Positions 5,070 to 6,627 of a DNA stretch of 6,627 nucleotides are shown piece after piece. The stretch covers positions 1 through 6,627 of the forward strand of contig SVRB01000072.1 in the NCBI GenBank assembly GCA_015065045.1, in the 5' to 3' direction. Position numbers and translations under genes: made by a program. The first letter of the stretch is position 1; each line of letters opens with the position of its first letter. The notes below the pieces were generated by a model that made no database searches, was not told the origin of the DNA, and saw only the letters and a program-made list of their open reading frames with translations. This stretch comes from Oscillospiraceae bacterium. GTDB taxonomy: Bacteria; Bacillota; Clostridia; Oscillospirales; CAG-272.

Positions 5070-6107
5070 ATGGAAAATAAGAGTATTTATTTGCATGGCA
5101 ACGAGAAGATTCTCAACTTTTTCAAAAGTGCATATGAAAACGGAAAGATAGCACACGCATATATTTTTGAAGGTGGACGGGGCAGTGGAAAGCATACGCT
5201 GGCTCGACGTCTTGCGTGTCTTTTGGCGTGCAGTAACTTATTTGAAAGACCTTGCTTTGAATGTTCGTCATGCAGAAAAATATCCGAAGGGATCTCTCCC
5301 GATGTTATAGAAATTTCTCTTTTGAACGATAAGAAGACTATTGGTGTTGAACAGATAAGAGAGCTTCGTTCAAGCGTGTACGTAAAGCCGTCGGAAGAAA
5401 ATATTAAGGTATATATAATAAGCAACGCTGAATTGATGACCGTGCAGGCGCAGAACGTGTTTTTAAAGGTTTTAGAAGAGCCGCCAAGGGGTGTGTTTTT
5501 CTTTATGCTGTGTGAAAATACATCAAATATTCTTGCTACGGTAAAGTCAAGAGCTCCTATTTTGAAAATGCAAAATTTCAGCGATGCTGAATTGACAGAA
5601 TACTTGATAAATAACAATAAGAAAGCGGTTGATCTATATACCAACAACCGTGAAGCTTTTGAGCTTATAATCAGGATTGCCGACGGAAAGATTGGTGAGG
5701 CTGAGAGACTTATATCCGATATGAAGTCGGGTAGTGAACAGTCGAAACACGATAAAGCTCGTAATTTGATAGAATTATTAGCAGATTCTTCGAAATTTTC
5801 AGATTTTCTTATATATATGCAAAAGATAACAAAGGCAAGAGATGAGCTTGTTGATATTGTAACTTATTGTCTTTATGCCATTAGAGATTTGATGGTTGTA
5901 AAGAAGATGACCGACGAGCATCCGCCCATGCTTTTTTACGGAGATGTTGATTACGCACAGAGAATGGCATCTCGTTTTACGTCTGCCGCTGTAATGAAGC
6001 TTTATGATGAGCTTTGTTGCGCAAAAGAAGAGCTTACAATGAATGCTAATGTAAACAATTTGCTTGTTGAGTTGGCTTTCAGATTGAGAAGCGCGGCAAA
6101 TATTTAG
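5070..6107 (+). CDS. holB: DNA polymerase III subunit delta-prime
   Basis: This 345-residue clamp-loader subunit has the AAA+ layout of HolB. An N-terminal HAYIFEGGRGSGKHT contains a Walker A-like GxxGxGK (Lys41). Zinc-binding cysteines sit at 54, 62, 65 and 68 in PCFECSSC. There is no acidic Walker B (YIISNAELMT), and LKVLEEPP ends at residue 139. The sensor/arginine-finger motif reads SRA (160-162) instead of the usual SRC, with the arginine kept. The alpha-helical C-terminal collar domain fills the rest. Delta-prime is the stator of the clamp loader that places the beta clamp on DNA; ATP is normally not hydrolysed here. I chose ATG 5070 over the in-frame TTG at 5067. The ribosome binding site is poor (GGA at 5058-5060), so translation may rely on coupling to darA, whose stop lies 27 nt upstream. 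Position between darA and ricT is conserved in Firmicutes. Confidence 0.93.
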   Translation: MENKSIYLHGNEKILNFFKSAYENGKIAHAYIFEGGRGSGKHTLARRLACLLACSNLFERPCFECSSCRKISEGISPDVIEISLLNDKKTIGVEQIRELRSSVYVKPSEENIKVYIISNAELMTVQAQNVFLKVLEEPPRGVFFFMLCENTSNILATVKSRAPILKMQNFSDAELTEYLINNNKKAVDLYTNNREAFELIIRIADGKIGEAERLISDMKSGSEQSKHDKARNLIELLADSSKFSDFLIYMQKITKARDELVDIVTYCLYAIRDLMVVKKMTDEHPPMLFYGDVDYAQRMASRFTSAAVMKLYDELCCAKEELTMNANVNNLLVELAFRLRSAANI

Positions 6108-6116
6108 TTTTTAGAG

Positions 6117-6144
6117 CTTTTTCGCACAGACAGCGACGAAAAAG
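6117..6144 (+). other. Stem-loop in the holB-ricT gap
   Basis: CTTTTTCG (6117-6124) and CGAAAAAG (6137-6144) make a perfect 8-bp stem with a 12-nt loop. An A-rich stretch, not a T-run, follows, so it is not a standard terminator in the direction of the operon. It may affect mRNA stability or processing, or be chance in AT-rich sequence. Confidence 0.4.
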
Positions 6145-6180
6145 AAACAAAAAATATGCTGTCAAGACATGGAGTAAAAT

Positions 6181-6627
6181 ATGAATAGCAATAATGAAAT
6201 AGTAGCGCTTCCGGAAGAAGTCGAGGTTATTGGTGTCAGATTCAGACAGACGGGTAAGATATATTATTTTGATCCCGACGGTAACAAGGTGGAATCCGGA
6301 GAGTATGTGATTGTTGAGACCGCGCGCGGTCTTGAATACGGTTTGACTGTTGCGGGAAATAAGTTTGTTTCCAATACAGAGATCGTACCCCCTCTTCGTA
6401 AGGTTGTGAGAAAGGCTACCGATGCCGACCACGCACACCACGAGGAGAATAACAAAAAAGAAAAAGAGGCTTTTGATATCTGTCTCCAGAAGATCGAAAA
6501 GCATAATCTTGATATGAAGCTTATCGAGGTTGAATATACTTTCGATAACAATAAGCTTTTATTCTATTTCTCAGCAGAGGGAAGAGTTGACTTCCGTGAG
6601 CTTGTAAAGGATCTTGCTTCGGTGTTC
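6181..6627 (+). CDS. ricT: RicT/YaaT, PSP1-domain protein (3' truncated by the window)
   Basis: The first 149 residues are present and the frame is open to the window end. The segments VIGVRFRQTGKIYYFDPDG (17-35), VIVETARGLEYG, PPLRKVVRKATDADH and DMKLIEVEYTFDNNKLLFYF through RVDFRELVKDLASVF (111-149) match YaaT closely. In Bacillus subtilis RicT forms the Y complex with RicA (YmcA) and RicF (YlbF), carries [4Fe-4S] clusters, and affects RNase Y-dependent mRNA maturation and the Spo0A phosphorelay. The cysteine-rich PSP1 part should lie beyond this window. The N-terminus is about 14 residues longer than the Bacillus protein. ATG 6181 has GGAG (6171-6174) at 6-nt spacing. Linkage to holB is the standard Firmicutes arrangement; yabA often follows. 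Confidence 0.95.
   Translation, partial: MNSNNEIVALPEEVEVIGVRFRQTGKIYYFDPDGNKVESGEYVIVETARGLEYGLTVAGNKFVSNTEIVPPLRKVVRKATDADHAHHEENNKKEKEAFDICLQKIEKHNLDMKLIEVEYTFDNNKLLFYFSAEGRVDFRELVKDLASVF

Noticed and set aside
5087..5647. Minus-strand reading frame (186 codons) opposite holB
   Set aside because: It is entirely antisense to a confident holB, with no ribosome binding site and no family resemblance.
5067..6107. TTG 5067 as the holB start
   Set aside because: ATG lies three bases later at a similar distance from the only GGA, and ATG is favoured. The difference is one residue.
6156..6188. Ten-codon reading frame (ATG 6156) overlapping the ricT start
   Set aside because: There is no purine-rich site before it, and it is too short to separate from chance.
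6079..6551. Minus-strand hydrophobic reading frames opposite ricT
   Set aside because: The plus strand encodes an unmistakable RicT here. The apparent hydrophobic stretches are the complement of Lys/Glu codons.
1..6627. Mobile elements, CRISPR arrays, tRNA or rRNA genes, defence or phage systems
   Set aside because: No transposase or integrase motifs, spaced direct repeats, cloverleaf-like sequences or rRNA signatures were seen. The genes are conserved housekeeping genes plus one sporulation-type gene.

Overview
The window is a stretch of ordinary chromosomal backbone from a low-GC, Gram-positive, probably spore-forming Clostridia member. The Oscillospiraceae/Ruminococcaceae (Ruminococcus-like) is my best guess from the protein sequences; genus and species cannot be fixed by eye. 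The support is strong AGGAGG-type ribosome binding sites, sigma-A-type promoters with 17-nt spacers, a YpeB-like spore germination protein, and the Firmicutes gene order darA-holB-ricT.

Layout, left to right. (1) Positions 1-126 are the last 41 codons of infB (IF-2), closed by a 12-bp hairpin terminator. (2) A 641-codon radical SAM protein of the YgiQ/UPF0313 family follows on the same strand. (3) A sigma-A promoter at 2142-2170 drives a structured leader and the classic rpsF-ssb-rpsR operon (S6, single-stranded DNA-binding protein, S18), which ends at a strong hairpin terminator. (4) A convergent, minus-strand gene (3381-4589) encodes a membrane-anchored YpeB-like protein. It is strikingly AT-rich beside its neighbours. 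(5) A near-perfect extended -10 sigma-A promoter (4631-4659) starts the housekeeping operon darA (c-di-AMP receptor, PII-like), holB (DNA polymerase III delta-prime) and ricT/yaaT (PSP1 domain), the last cut off by the window end.

The genes cover translation (IF-2, S6, S18), replication (SSB, delta-prime), nucleotide second-messenger sensing (DarA), RNA processing and phosphorelay control (RicT), and sporulation/germination (YpeB-like). Every gap between genes is under 150 nt, so there is no long gene-free stretch. I saw no rRNA, tRNA, CRISPR array, insertion sequence, phage gene or defence system.

The most interesting element is not a protein. The rpsF leader (about 2177-2252) can form two mutually exclusive sets of perfect helices, and one set sequesters the Shine-Dalgarno sequence with an upstream CTTCCTT. 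This looks like a bistable translational switch, plausibly the S6:S18 autoregulatory site, but the CCG trinucleotide I associate with the published motif is not visible. Secondary points are possible changes in ligand-contact positions of DarA, an SRC-to-SRA change in delta-prime, the solitary ypeB-like gene, and infB ending its operon without rbfA.
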